Of a stretch of 7,827 bases of DNA, positions 1 to 5,736 are shown piece by piece. The stretch is from assembly GCA_013203365.1 (NCBI GenBank), contig JABMQG010000272.1, forward strand, positions 1 through 7,827. Reading direction: 5' to 3'. Every line of letters begins with the position of its first letter. The first letter of the stretch is position 1. The translations under genes were made by a program, and so were the position numbers. This DNA comes from Planctomycetota bacterium (GTDB lineage: Bacteria > Planctomycetota > Phycisphaerae > SM23-33 > FEN-1343). A model generated the notes under the pieces. The model was not told where the DNA came from. It ran no database searches and was given only the letters and a program-made list of their open reading frames with translations.

Positions 1-838
1 AACCATACAAGGCGGCATGGACCTGGCTATCGCCAACAAGGAGACGCTCGTTGTCGCCGGGCGATTGATCACCGAGGCCGCCAGGACGGCGGGGGTAAGG
101 CTCCTCCCGGTCGACAGCGAGCACGCGGCGATCCAGCAGTGCCTCCAGGGCCGCGAACTCGGCGACGTTCGCCGGGTCATCATCACCGCATCCGGCGGGC
201 CGTTCCGAACCTGGCCGAAGGATCGCATCCACAACGCGGCCGTCGGCGAGGCCCTCAATCACCCCACGTGGGACATGGGCAAAAAAATCTCGATCGACTC
301 GGCCACCATGATGAACAAGGCCCTGGAGATCGTCGAGGCGCACTGGCTGTTCGGGCTCGACGCCGAGCAGATCGACGTGGTGGTCCACCCGGAGAGTATC
401 GTGCATTCGCTGGTCGAATTCACCGATGGCAGCTTGCTGGCCCAGCTTGGCCGGCCCGACATGACGCTGCCAATCGCCCAGGCGCTCAGTTCTCCACACA
501 GCGGTCCTCGCCCAGGTCGGAGATTGGATCTGTTCGAGGCTGGCTCTTTGAATTTCTCGGCAGTGGACGTGGACCGCTTCCCCGCGATACGCCTGGCCTA
601 CCGAGTGCTTGAGGCCGGTCGCGGCTGCGGGGCAGTACTCAACGGAGCCAACGAAGCGGCAGTCGCTGCCTTTCTCGCAGGCAAAATCGACTTCGGTGAA
701 ATTGTCCCCTTAGTCGAAGAAACGTTGAACATGCATGCCGGCACGGACGAAACAGACCTGGAGGCCCTGCTGGCCGCGAACCAGTGGGCGAGAGAACAGG
801 TCGATCAGGCCATCGGGCCGCTGGCACGCATCAAGTAG
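1..838 (+). CDS. dxr: 1-deoxy-D-xylulose 5-phosphate reductoisomerase, 5'-truncated
   Basis: Cytoplasmic enzyme of the MEP isoprenoid pathway. It rearranges and reduces 1-deoxy-D-xylulose 5-phosphate to 2-C-methyl-D-erythritol 4-phosphate using NADPH and a divalent metal. The gene is cut by the left edge: the frame starts at base 2 and the first Met (base 17) is internal, because the codons before it continue the family block ending in ANKE. 278 residues remain, about two thirds of a usual ~400-residue enzyme, and the NADPH-binding N-terminus is missing. Counting from base 2, the metal ligands D38 and E40 lie in VDSEH. The substrate-loop residues follow: S64 in SGGPF, H87 in NHPTW, then S100, N105, K106 and E109 in DSATMMNKALE. 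These match E. coli D150, E152, S186, H209, S222, N227, K228 and E231, so the enzyme looks active. The C-terminal helical domain is complete to TAG. rseP follows in the same direction, as in many bacterial dxr/cdsA/rseP clusters. Confidence 0.97.
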   Translation, partial: TIQGGMDLAIANKETLVVAGRLITEAARTAGVRLLPVDSEHAAIQQCLQGRELGDVRRVIITASGGPFRTWPKDRIHNAAVGEALNHPTWDMGKKISIDSATMMNKALEIVEAHWLFGLDAEQIDVVVHPESIVHSLVEFTDGSLLAQLGRPDMTLPIAQALSSPHSGPRPGRRLDLFEAGSLNFSAVDVDRFPAIRLAYRVLEAGRGCGAVLNGANEAAVAAFLAGKIDFGEIVPLVEETLNMHAGTDETDLEALLAANQWAREQVDQAIGPLARIK

Positions 839-909
839 CCAACACTGTTCCCTACGGAGCTTTGAGCGAATGGACTGATTTGAATAATCAATCAACCGAC
901 CGATCAAAT

Positions 910-957
910 GGCCGATAAGTATTCGGCCGATTGCTTGGCCGCATTTGGCGGCCAAGC
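910..957. repeat. Two adjacent perfect inverted repeats in the dxr-rseP gap
   Basis: The 189-bp gap between dxr and rseP holds two strong dyads. The first is GGCCGA (910-915) and TCGGCC (923-928) around a 7-nt loop. The second is GCTTGGCCGC (933-942) and GCGGCCAAGC (948-957), a perfect 10-bp stem with loop ATTTG. A weaker dyad, ATTTGA (878-883) with TCAAAT (904-909), lies just upstream. No T-run follows the 10-bp stem, so it is not a textbook Rho-independent terminator. It may be an RNA processing or stabilising hairpin between the two cistrons, or an operator: the heptamer GGCCGAT recurs exactly 15 bp apart at 910 and 925. The pairing is directly visible; the function is inference. Confidence 0.7.
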
Positions 958-1011
958 TCTACGGTTTGAGGTAACATACGTCACAACAAGAAGATAAGGC
1001 AATATATTCAC

Positions 1012-1016
1012 AGGAG
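1012..1016 (+). promoter_or_regulatory. Ribosome binding site of rseP
   Basis: AGGAG lies 11 nt before the ATG at 1028. The spacing is slightly long, but this is the only purine-rich Shine-Dalgarno match in front of the gene. It supports the chosen start, which leaves a short N-terminal segment before the first membrane helix, as is usual for RseP. Confidence 0.6.
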
Positions 1017-1027
1017 CTATCTACAGC

Positions 1028-3046
1028 ATGAATCTCTTGGCCACAGAAGCAGGGTTTTGGACGAGCAGTGTCGGCCCTTTCATTATGATGGTGATAGGGT
1101 TTGGTCTGATAATATTCTTCCACGAACTGGGCCATTTCCTGGCTGCCAAGGCCGTCGGGATCAAGGTCGAGGAGTTTGCGCTAGGGTTTGGCAAGCGAAT
1201 TATCGGCATTCGCCGAGGAGAGACCGACTACCGCATTAACCTACTGCCGCTTGGCGGATACGTTAAGATGCTTGGCCAAGATGACTTCAAGCTGGCCGAG
1301 GGCCAGGCATCCGACCCACGCGCGTACAACAACCGCCCTATCTGGGCTCGTCTGTGTGTGGTCTCGGCTGGGGTGGTGATGAATGTCATTCTGGCGGCCA
1401 TCCTCTTCATGATAGTCTTCAGCCTAGGAATCCGCTTTGTGCCGGCGGAGATCGGCGCCGTTACCGCTGGCGGCCCGGCCGATACCCTCGAACTTCCTGG
1501 CGGCCTTGGCAAAGGCCTTCGACCTGGAGACCAGGTGCTGAAAATCAACGGCGAGATCGTCAACAAGTTCGACCAGCTCTATGTCACCGCCGCACTGAGC
1601 AACGAGGGAGAGACCTTCAGTATGCTGATTCGCCGGCCAGGTGTGACCGAGCCTTTCGAAGCAAATCTTGGCACGGAGGCTTTTAAAACCGGCACCGGGG
1701 CCAAGCGTTACGTTTTCGGCATATTCCCGCCGTTTGACCGCGTCCTTGGAGACGGCCTGCTGGACGGACGCTCACTTGGTCAGCTGTCTGGAGACGCGAT
1801 GCTAGAGGGAGACACGGTCGTTTCGTTTGCCGGCCGGCCCATTGAGCACGGCTGGCAGATCATCCAGGCCCAGCGGGACCTCACCGGCGAGCCGATCGAA
1901 GTGGTTGTCGAGCGCAAGGATACTAAATCAGGCCAGATCACCCGTCACGCGGCCGTTCTTACGCCACGTCTTGACTGGTCGGACGACAAAAGACGGCACG
2001 ATCACCTGCAAGCAAGAGCGCCTGAGCCACAAGACAAGTCGGTGCCGGAAGATACGGCAATGTTGGACGTCCTGGGCCTGGAGCCGAGAATGCGAGTGGT
2101 TGCCGTGGACCCCGACAGCCCCGCGGCCAAGGCCGGCATACTCCCAGGCGACATCATCGCCGCCTACGGCGACGCGGGTGAGATACCAACAATCCAGCGG
2201 TTTCGCCAGATCAGCGAGGCGTTCTGTGACAAGGAGGCGCCCATCCGGGTGCTCAGGGGCGCCGATACGGCCGAGATTGGAGCCGTCCGCGTCAAGCGGC
2301 ATGCCGGTCAGGCCTTGGTAGGCATCGTACCGGGCTATGACGACCAACATCTGGTCGTCGCCGCAGTCAAGGCCGATACCCCGCTGGCGGGAAAGATCCC
2401 TTCTGGATCCACGATAACCGCGGTCAACGACACGCCGGTCAGCACATGGGGCGACCTGATTGCCGCCGTGGCTGCCATTTCGGCCCCGGCCGAGCCCGTG
2501 CACCTGACTTTCCAAACGCCGGTGGGCACTGTCAAAGACACCGAGCCGATTGCATTGGCGGAACTTGGCTTTGATCGGGCCTACTATTCCTACGGTGTAG
2601 ACCTTCCGCTGACCCAACTGTTGGGAGAGGAAGTCCGTAGCGGGCCGGTGGGGTCCTTGGTCATGGGAGTCAGGGAAACCCGTGATTTTATCGTGATGAC
2701 CTATGTGACATTGCAGCAGTACATCAAGGGCCGAGTCTCCGGTAAGGATTTTTCCGGACCGCTGGGAGTTTTTCGAGCCGGTATCCTGGTAGGGCGACGC
2801 GGCATAATATGGTTGATCCGGCTGCTGGCAATCGTCTCGGCGAATCTGGCGGTAATAAACTTCCTGCCCGTGCCCGTAGTCGATGGTGGGCACGTGGTGT
2901 TCCTGGTTATCGAGAAAATCCGGCGCCGACCTCTGAGCCTGGCCATTCAAAACGCCGTCCAGGTTGCCGGGCTCGTTATGATTGGACTTGTGTTTATCCT
3001 GCTGACCTACAATGACATCCTCCAATTGGTTCGCAGCCAATGGTAG
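1028..3046 (+). CDS. rseP: RIP zinc metalloprotease RseP (site-2 protease family), enlarged PDZ region
   Basis: Inner-membrane zinc protease that cuts transmembrane segments. In E. coli it releases sigma-E by cleaving RseA after DegS, and it also cleaves remnant signal peptides. The zinc site is HELGH at residues 32-36 in the first membrane helix (about 17-38). The third ligand is in NFLPVPVVDGG at 611-621 in the third helix. The membrane-associated loop NLLPLGGYVKM is at 71-81. Other likely helices are about 108-134 and 644-664. Between helices 2 and 3 I count four PDZ-like segments, at about 138-206, 229-297, 349-411 and 430-497. The third is the most canonical (DSPAAKAGILPGD). E. coli RseP has two PDZ domains in about 450 residues, whereas this protein has 672. 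Both catalytic motifs are intact, so activity is expected. The gene follows dxr after a 189-bp gap. An anti-sigma substrate is not visible in the window and stays unknown. Confidence 0.96.
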   Translation: MNLLATEAGFWTSSVGPFIMMVIGFGLIIFFHELGHFLAAKAVGIKVEEFALGFGKRIIGIRRGETDYRINLLPLGGYVKMLGQDDFKLAEGQASDPRAYNNRPIWARLCVVSAGVVMNVILAAILFMIVFSLGIRFVPAEIGAVTAGGPADTLELPGGLGKGLRPGDQVLKINGEIVNKFDQLYVTAALSNEGETFSMLIRRPGVTEPFEANLGTEAFKTGTGAKRYVFGIFPPFDRVLGDGLLDGRSLGQLSGDAMLEGDTVVSFAGRPIEHGWQIIQAQRDLTGEPIEVVVERKDTKSGQITRHAAVLTPRLDWSDDKRRHDHLQARAPEPQDKSVPEDTAMLDVLGLEPRMRVVAVDPDSPAAKAGILPGDIIAAYGDAGEIPTIQRFRQISEAFCDKEAPIRVLRGADTAEIGAVRVKRHAGQALVGIVPGYDDQHLVVAAVKADTPLAGKIPSGSTITAVNDTPVSTWGDLIAAVAAISAPAEPVHLTFQTPVGTVKDTEPIALAELGFDRAYYSYGVDLPLTQLLGEEVRSGPVGSLVMGVRETRDFIVMTYVTLQQYIKGRVSGKDFSGPLGVFRAGILVGRRGIIWLIRLLAIVSANLAVINFLPVPVVDGGHVVFLVIEKIRRRPLSLAIQNAVQVAGLVMIGLVFILLTYNDILQLVRSQW

Positions 3047-3050
3047 CAGC

Positions 3051-3079
3051 TTGACAGTACCCCTGCCTAAGAATATACT
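3051..3079 (+). promoter_or_regulatory. Near-consensus sigma-70 promoter for the DksA-like gene and lspA
   Basis: TTGACA (3051-3056) matches the -35 consensus 6 of 6. After an ideal 17-bp spacer, TATACT (3074-3079) matches the -10 consensus 5 of 6. It starts 4 bp after the rseP stop codon and points toward the DksA-like gene. Initiation would be expected around 3083-3087, giving a leader of about 95-100 nt before the GTG at 3182. The match is seen in the sequence; promoter activity is inferred, and would give the DksA-like gene and lspA expression independent of dxr-rseP. Confidence 0.7.
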
Positions 3080-3125
3080 ACTGGACTTGCCGCAGCTTGA
3101 AGGGCTGCATGTCGTACGGCCGGGG

Positions 3126-3154
3126 GCCCTGCGGCAGGGCAGTTGGATTTTTTT
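3126..3154 (+). terminator. Candidate Rho-independent terminator or attenuator in the leader
   Basis: The stem GCCCTG (3126-3131) and CAGGGC (3135-3140) encloses a CGG loop and is followed by seven consecutive T (3148-3154). The 7-nt gap between stem and T-run is longer than usual, so it may be a weak terminator. It lies downstream of the promoter at 3051-3079 but upstream of the gene. It could therefore end read-through from rseP, attenuate the new transcript, or both. An upstream segment (TGCCGCAG, 3088-3095) is an exact 8-nt complement of 3129-3136 and could block the hairpin. Confidence 0.4.
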
Positions 3155-3167
3155 CAGCAAAATGTTC

Positions 3168-3172
3168 AGGGA
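3168..3172 (+). promoter_or_regulatory. Ribosome binding site that selects the GTG start at 3182
   Basis: AGGGA lies 9 nt before GTG 3182, a good distance. The upstream in-frame TTG at 3143 has only a poorly spaced GGG-rich match and sits inside the candidate terminator, before its T-run, so GTG 3182 is preferred. Confidence 0.6.
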
Positions 3173-3181
3173 AAAAATACC

Positions 3182-3823
3182 GTGGCAAAGAAAACCATCG
3201 CTAAGAAGAAAAAGGCAAACAAGGCAAGGCCCGAGACGGCGGAAACCGCTTCGACTTCCAGGATCGCGGCCGCCAAGGCCAAATTGGTAAAGGCCCGCCA
3301 AGAGAAAAAAACCACGAAGAAAGCCGCGGCCAAGCAGGCCAACAAGGGCTCTACAGCCAAGCCCAAGAGCCCACTAACCAAGAAAGAGACCGAGGAATTC
3401 CGACGCATGTTGTTGGAAAAACGACAGACGCTCCTGGGCGACATGAACGGCATGGAGGCCGAGGCTTTGCGATCCAATCGCCATGACGCCACAGGCGACT
3501 TGTCAACCATGCCTATGCACATGGCCGACATAGGCACCGATAACTACGAGCAGGAATTCACGCTCGGCCTGCTGGAAAGCGAACGTCAGATCCTACGGGA
3601 GATCGACGAGTCCCTGGACAGAATCGCCTCAGGCACCTATGGTATTTGCGTTGGCACCGGGGAACCAATCTCCCAAAACCGCTTGCGGGCAAAGCCGTGG
3701 GCTAAGTACACCATCGAATACGCCCGGAAAATCGAAAAGGGCCTGGTCCGCAAGCCGAGAAGCAACTTCGGCCTATACGACGAACAGGACAACGAGCAAA
3801 ACGACGAAGTGCTGGCCGATTGA
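3182..3823 (+). CDS. TraR/DksA-family protein with a lysine-rich tail and degenerate zinc finger
   Basis: Member of the DksA/TraR superfamily, small coiled-coil proteins that in E. coli enter the secondary channel of RNA polymerase and modulate initiation with ppGpp. Starting at GTG 3182 gives 213 residues (226 from TTG 3143). Residues 1-62 are a low-complexity basic tail with 18 Lys and runs of KK and AA, resembling histone H1-like tails. The coiled-coil domain runs from about 66 to 150. Its tip region around D116 and D120 (ADIGTDNYEQEF) corresponds roughly to the acidic tip of DksA. The family C-terminal motif follows at 151-178 (GTYGICVGTGEPI, then RLRAKPWAKY). Only one cysteine, C156, remains of the four zinc ligands of canonical DksA, so zinc binding is unlikely. 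The acidic tail (EQDNEQNDE) ends at TGA. lspA begins 22 bp later, which suggests co-transcription. Family membership is firm; role and the DNA-binding idea for the tail are inference. Confidence 0.88.
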   Translation: MAKKTIAKKKKANKARPETAETASTSRIAAAKAKLVKARQEKKTTKKAAAKQANKGSTAKPKSPLTKKETEEFRRMLLEKRQTLLGDMNGMEAEALRSNRHDATGDLSTMPMHMADIGTDNYEQEFTLGLLESERQILREIDESLDRIASGTYGICVGTGEPISQNRLRAKPWAKYTIEYARKIEKGLVRKPRSNFGLYDEQDNEQNDEVLAD

Positions 3824-3845
3824 CCCAATCAAGCAGACCGCTACT

Positions 3846-4394
3846 ATGACCGAAATCAAACCATCGGCCGCGAAATCACCCCGTTCGTGGATCTTGTTCA
3901 GCATGGTCTTCGCCGTGGGTCTGCTGGCAGATTTATGGTCTAAGTCGGCCGTTTTCGGTTGGGTCGCTGGCACGGCCCCACAATCGTACAGCCGGGCCAT
4001 CATTCCGGGGGTGTTGAAGTTAACACTCTCAACGAACCCTGGAATCGTCTTCGGCTTCAACAAGATGCCGCCGATGCTGGTCTTGGCGGCCACTATCGTT
4101 GCCATCGGCATAGTGTTGTACTTCTTCGTCACCGGCCCCCGCGATGCGCGACTGGCACAGGCTGGGTTGGCGATGATCCTTGCCGGGGCAGTGGGTAACC
4201 TCTACGATCGATTGTTTTTTTCCACTCAGTTGCCGGGTTGGCCCGCAGGCCGCGGACAGGTGCGAGACTTCATTGACCTCAGCCAAATCGGCTATCCCTG
4301 GATCTTCAATCTCGCCGACGTACTGCTTGTCGTCGGAGTCGCCGCCTTGCTGCTGACAGGTATCATCCAGGCGCGAAGGCATCGGTCGCGATAA
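3846..4394 (+). CDS. lspA: Lipoprotein signal peptidase (signal peptidase II)
   Basis: Inner-membrane aspartyl protease that removes the signal peptide of prolipoproteins after the lipobox cysteine has been diacylated by Lgt. The protein is 182 residues (E. coli: 164). The catalytic pair is D121 in GAVGNLYDR and D158 in FNLADV. Other family blocks are D29 in LADLWSK, the NPGIVFGF segment at 64-71 and VRDFIDL at 139-145. Four hydrophobic segments are visible at about 14-36, 76-95, 102-119 and 155-174, the expected topology. The frame is open upstream into the preceding gene, but ATG 3846 is the first start after the DksA-like stop and gives the right N-terminus. I see no good Shine-Dalgarno before it, so translation may depend on coupling to the upstream gene. 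It is likely transcribed from the promoter at 3051-3079. All key residues are present. Confidence 0.95.
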   Translation: MTEIKPSAAKSPRSWILFSMVFAVGLLADLWSKSAVFGWVAGTAPQSYSRAIIPGVLKLTLSTNPGIVFGFNKMPPMLVLAATIVAIGIVLYFFVTGPRDARLAQAGLAMILAGAVGNLYDRLFFSTQLPGWPAGRGQVRDFIDLSQIGYPWIFNLADVLLVVGVAALLLTGIIQARRHRSR

Positions 4395-4676
4395 GATGCC
4401 ATTGTAAAATCGGCCGCCCGGGTGCTGAAATAAACTGGCCTGTCTGTCGAAACAGCTCTGCCGGAAGCGTTTTCGTCACTCAACTTTTAGCCGACTCCAA
4501 AGCCGTAGGGATTTTTTTGTAAATTCTTCATTTTACCTATTGCGATAGCCCGCGCCGCGCGTTCTCATGCGGCCTGCTACATCAGGCGGCGGATCAGGTT
4601 GTTGGCCAGCAGGTGCCTGTGAATCTTTTGCTACTCGACAACCCAAAGCAATGTGGTACAATGAAAAGTTGACTAA
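4395..4676. other. Gap between lspA and the insertion sequence, no intact gene
   Basis: About 280 bp without an intact coding region. The part next to lspA (4395-4560) has an AT-rich stretch with seven T at 4512-4518, but I find no stable stem directly before it, so I do not call a terminator. A short hairpin, GCCTG (4572-4576... in the + sense starting at G4572) with CAGGC nearby, lies within the minus-strand transposase-like remnant at 4565-4636. The last three bases, TAA, are repeated on the far side of the IS5 element. Confidence 0.6.
4565..4636 (-). pseudogene. Possible remnant of an IS4-type transposase C-terminus
   Basis: Read on the minus strand, 4577-4630 encodes KIHRHLLANNLIRRLM followed by a TAG stop, then QAA and a TGA. 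This resembles the C-terminal block of IS4-family DDE transposases, which typically reads like EIWMHLLAYNLIR followed by a methionine and an A/Q-rich segment. An in-frame TAG also precedes it at 4631-4633. Three stops within about 70 bp indicate decay if the homology is real. Only about 16-20 residues match, so chance similarity cannot be excluded. Further upstream the frame gives only a faint similarity (TTLLW) before the IS5 boundary. If genuine, two different insertion sequences have landed in this gap. Confidence 0.35.
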
Positions 4677-4701
4677 GGCACTCTAACAAAACTCCATGAT
4701 T
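4677..4701 (+). repeat. Left terminal inverted repeat of the IS5 element
   Basis: The 25-bp end begins GGCACTCTAACAAAAC. It matches the reverse complement of the right end at 20 of 25 positions, and at 14 of the first 16. The transposase stop codon (4683-4685, minus strand) lies inside it. TAA at 4674-4676 precedes it. Confidence 0.88.
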
Positions 4702-5484
4702 CGCCGCCAGCAGATTAGAAAACAACAGATGATTAGGAACGCTTTATGAATATCGTCACGTTTTTCATACCGCACACGCAATCGCCTTTGATTGAACAAT
4801 GGAACGCTGCTTCAACTACATAGCGGAACTTACCAAGTCCGCTGCCGTGTTCCGTGTTGCGTTTGGGGATCAACGGTTTTGCCTTTCGCTGCCGCAATGG
4901 CTGGCGAATCTCCTGCTCGGCGTCGTACGCACGGTCCGCAAGCACTTCATCAGGACGTCTGCGCGGGCGGCCACGCGGCTGCTTGATCGGCGGGATTCCA
5001 TCGACCAAGGCAATGGCCATTTCAGAATCATGAACATTTGCACCGGTATGCTCAATAGCCAACGGCGTGCCTTGGCCATCAACAATCAGATGGCGTTTCG
5101 AGCCGTTTTTGCCCCGATCCGTGGGATTCGGGCCTGTTTTCGCCCCACCCAAACCGCACGGACCGAACAACTGTCCATGGCAGAAGTGGACCAGTCGATC
5201 GCATCGGCTAGCCCCAACTCGTCCAGCAGAGCCCGCCATATCTTTTGCCAGACACCACCCAGCTGCCAGTCGCGCAGACGACGCCAACAGGTCATCCCGC
5301 AACCACAGGCCATTTCCTGGGGCAGATACTCCCATGGTGAGCTAGTCTTCAGCACAAACAGGATGCCGGTCAGGCAGGCTCGGGCGGACACGCGGGGACG
5401 ACCACCCTTGGGCTTGGGCGGATCAGGCGGAATGTGCGGTTCGATACGTTGCCATAGTTCATCCGTGAGTAGCGGCTTAGCCAT
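4683..5484 (-). pseudogene. IS5-family DDE transposase with two frameshifts
   Basis: The start is ATG at 5484 (minus), giving MAKPLLTDELWQRI, with a strong GGAGG (5493-5497) 8 nt upstream; a further ATG 15 bp upstream contains that Shine-Dalgarno and is not preferred. The N-terminal part has the family's GGRPRVSARACLTGILFVL and WEYLPQEM blocks and the first catalytic Asp in MDSCSVRAVW. Near 5143-5150 the frame changes. Adding one G in GTTTGGGTGGGG restores VWGGAKTGPNPTDRGKNGSK, the usual family sequence. The second Asp is in LADRAYD and the catalytic Glu in YVVEAAF. A second missing base near 4797 (CAT TG, then TTC) breaks the end. Correcting it gives FNQRRLRVRYEKRDDIHKAF and a normal end at TAG 4683-4685. 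The repaired protein would be about 267 residues, typical for this family. The first site could be a programmed -1 shift on GGGG, but the second cannot readily be, so I call a pseudogene. Confidence 0.88.
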
Positions 5485-5552
5485 AATAACGTCCTCCATG
5501 ACATTAAGTTATAGCTCTCGTACCAAATGTCCTATTGGACGAACCATTACTC

Positions 5553-5577
5553 AATCTTGAGGTATTGTTAGAGTACC
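5553..5577 (-). repeat. Right terminal inverted repeat of the IS5 element
   Basis: Read inward on the minus strand, it begins GGTACTCTAACAATAC. It differs from the left repeat at inward positions 3, 14, 17, 18 and 21. TAA at 5578-5580 follows it and repeats the left flank. Confidence 0.88.
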
Positions 5578-5724
5578 TAAAAACAAAAAGCGGTTGCGGA
5601 ATGAACCTGACGTAATAAACTGCCGACATCGTATTCATTCAGAAGCCCGGCAATAACGGTCACAAACACACTAAACAGACGTTAGCAGCGGCCAGGAAGA
5701 ATTGCCGCACACCGGCAGACCGCT

Positions 5725-5730
5725 AGGAGG
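5725..5730 (+). promoter_or_regulatory. Consensus ribosome binding site of the GH116 gene
   Basis: AGGAGG lies 6 nt before ATG 5737, a near-ideal Shine-Dalgarno that fixes the start. It is the strongest in the window. The 159 bp between the IS element and this ATG contain no clear sigma-70 pair that I would call. Confidence 0.85.
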
Positions 5731-5736
5731 CTGGCC

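Larger units (their letters stand above)
4677..5577 (-). mobile_element. IS5-family insertion sequence, 901 bp, complete ends, broken transposase
   Basis: The element is delimited by 25-bp imperfect terminal inverted repeats that begin GGCACTCTAAC on the left and GGTACTCTAAC on the right (read inward). It is flanked on both sides by TAA (4674-4676 and 5578-5580), a plausible 3-bp target duplication of the TNA type known in some IS5 subgroups. Because C also precedes the left TAA and closes the right end, a 4-bp CTAA reading is possible. It carries one minus-strand transposase gene filling nearly the whole element. The size, end sequence and transposase type fit the IS5 family, perhaps the IS427-like subgroup; the subgroup is inferred. 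The transposase has two frameshifts, so the copy is probably immobile unless helped in trans. It sits between lspA and the GH116 gene, 156 bp before TAA-flank to start codon. Confidence 0.9.

Noticed and set aside
966..1008. Candidate promoter for rseP (TTGAGG with an AT-rich -10-like stretch)
   Set aside because: No -10 hexamer occurs at an acceptable distance; GATAAG at 993-998 would need a 21-bp spacer.
3143..3181. Upstream TTG start for the DksA-like gene
   Set aside because: It lies inside the candidate terminator with a poorly spaced ribosome binding site; GTG 3182 has AGGGA at 9 nt and starts directly with the lysine-rich tail.
1928..3301. Long minus-strand open frame (457 codons) opposite rseP and the start of the DksA-like gene
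   Set aside because: It is antisense to a clear RseP with intact motifs. Its translation has no recognisable domain, and long antisense frames are expected opposite GC-rich coding DNA.
3639..3845. Upstream extension of lspA overlapping the DksA-like gene
   Set aside because: The extension would overlap a well-supported gene in another frame and add a segment unlike LspA; ATG 3846 gives the normal N-terminus.
4512..4518. Seven-T run after lspA as a terminator
   Set aside because: No stable stem lies directly upstream on the plus strand, so I could not support a Rho-independent terminator.
4799..5560. Plus-strand open frame across the IS5 element
   Set aside because: It is antisense to the transposase, and the terminal repeats explain the region as an insertion sequence.
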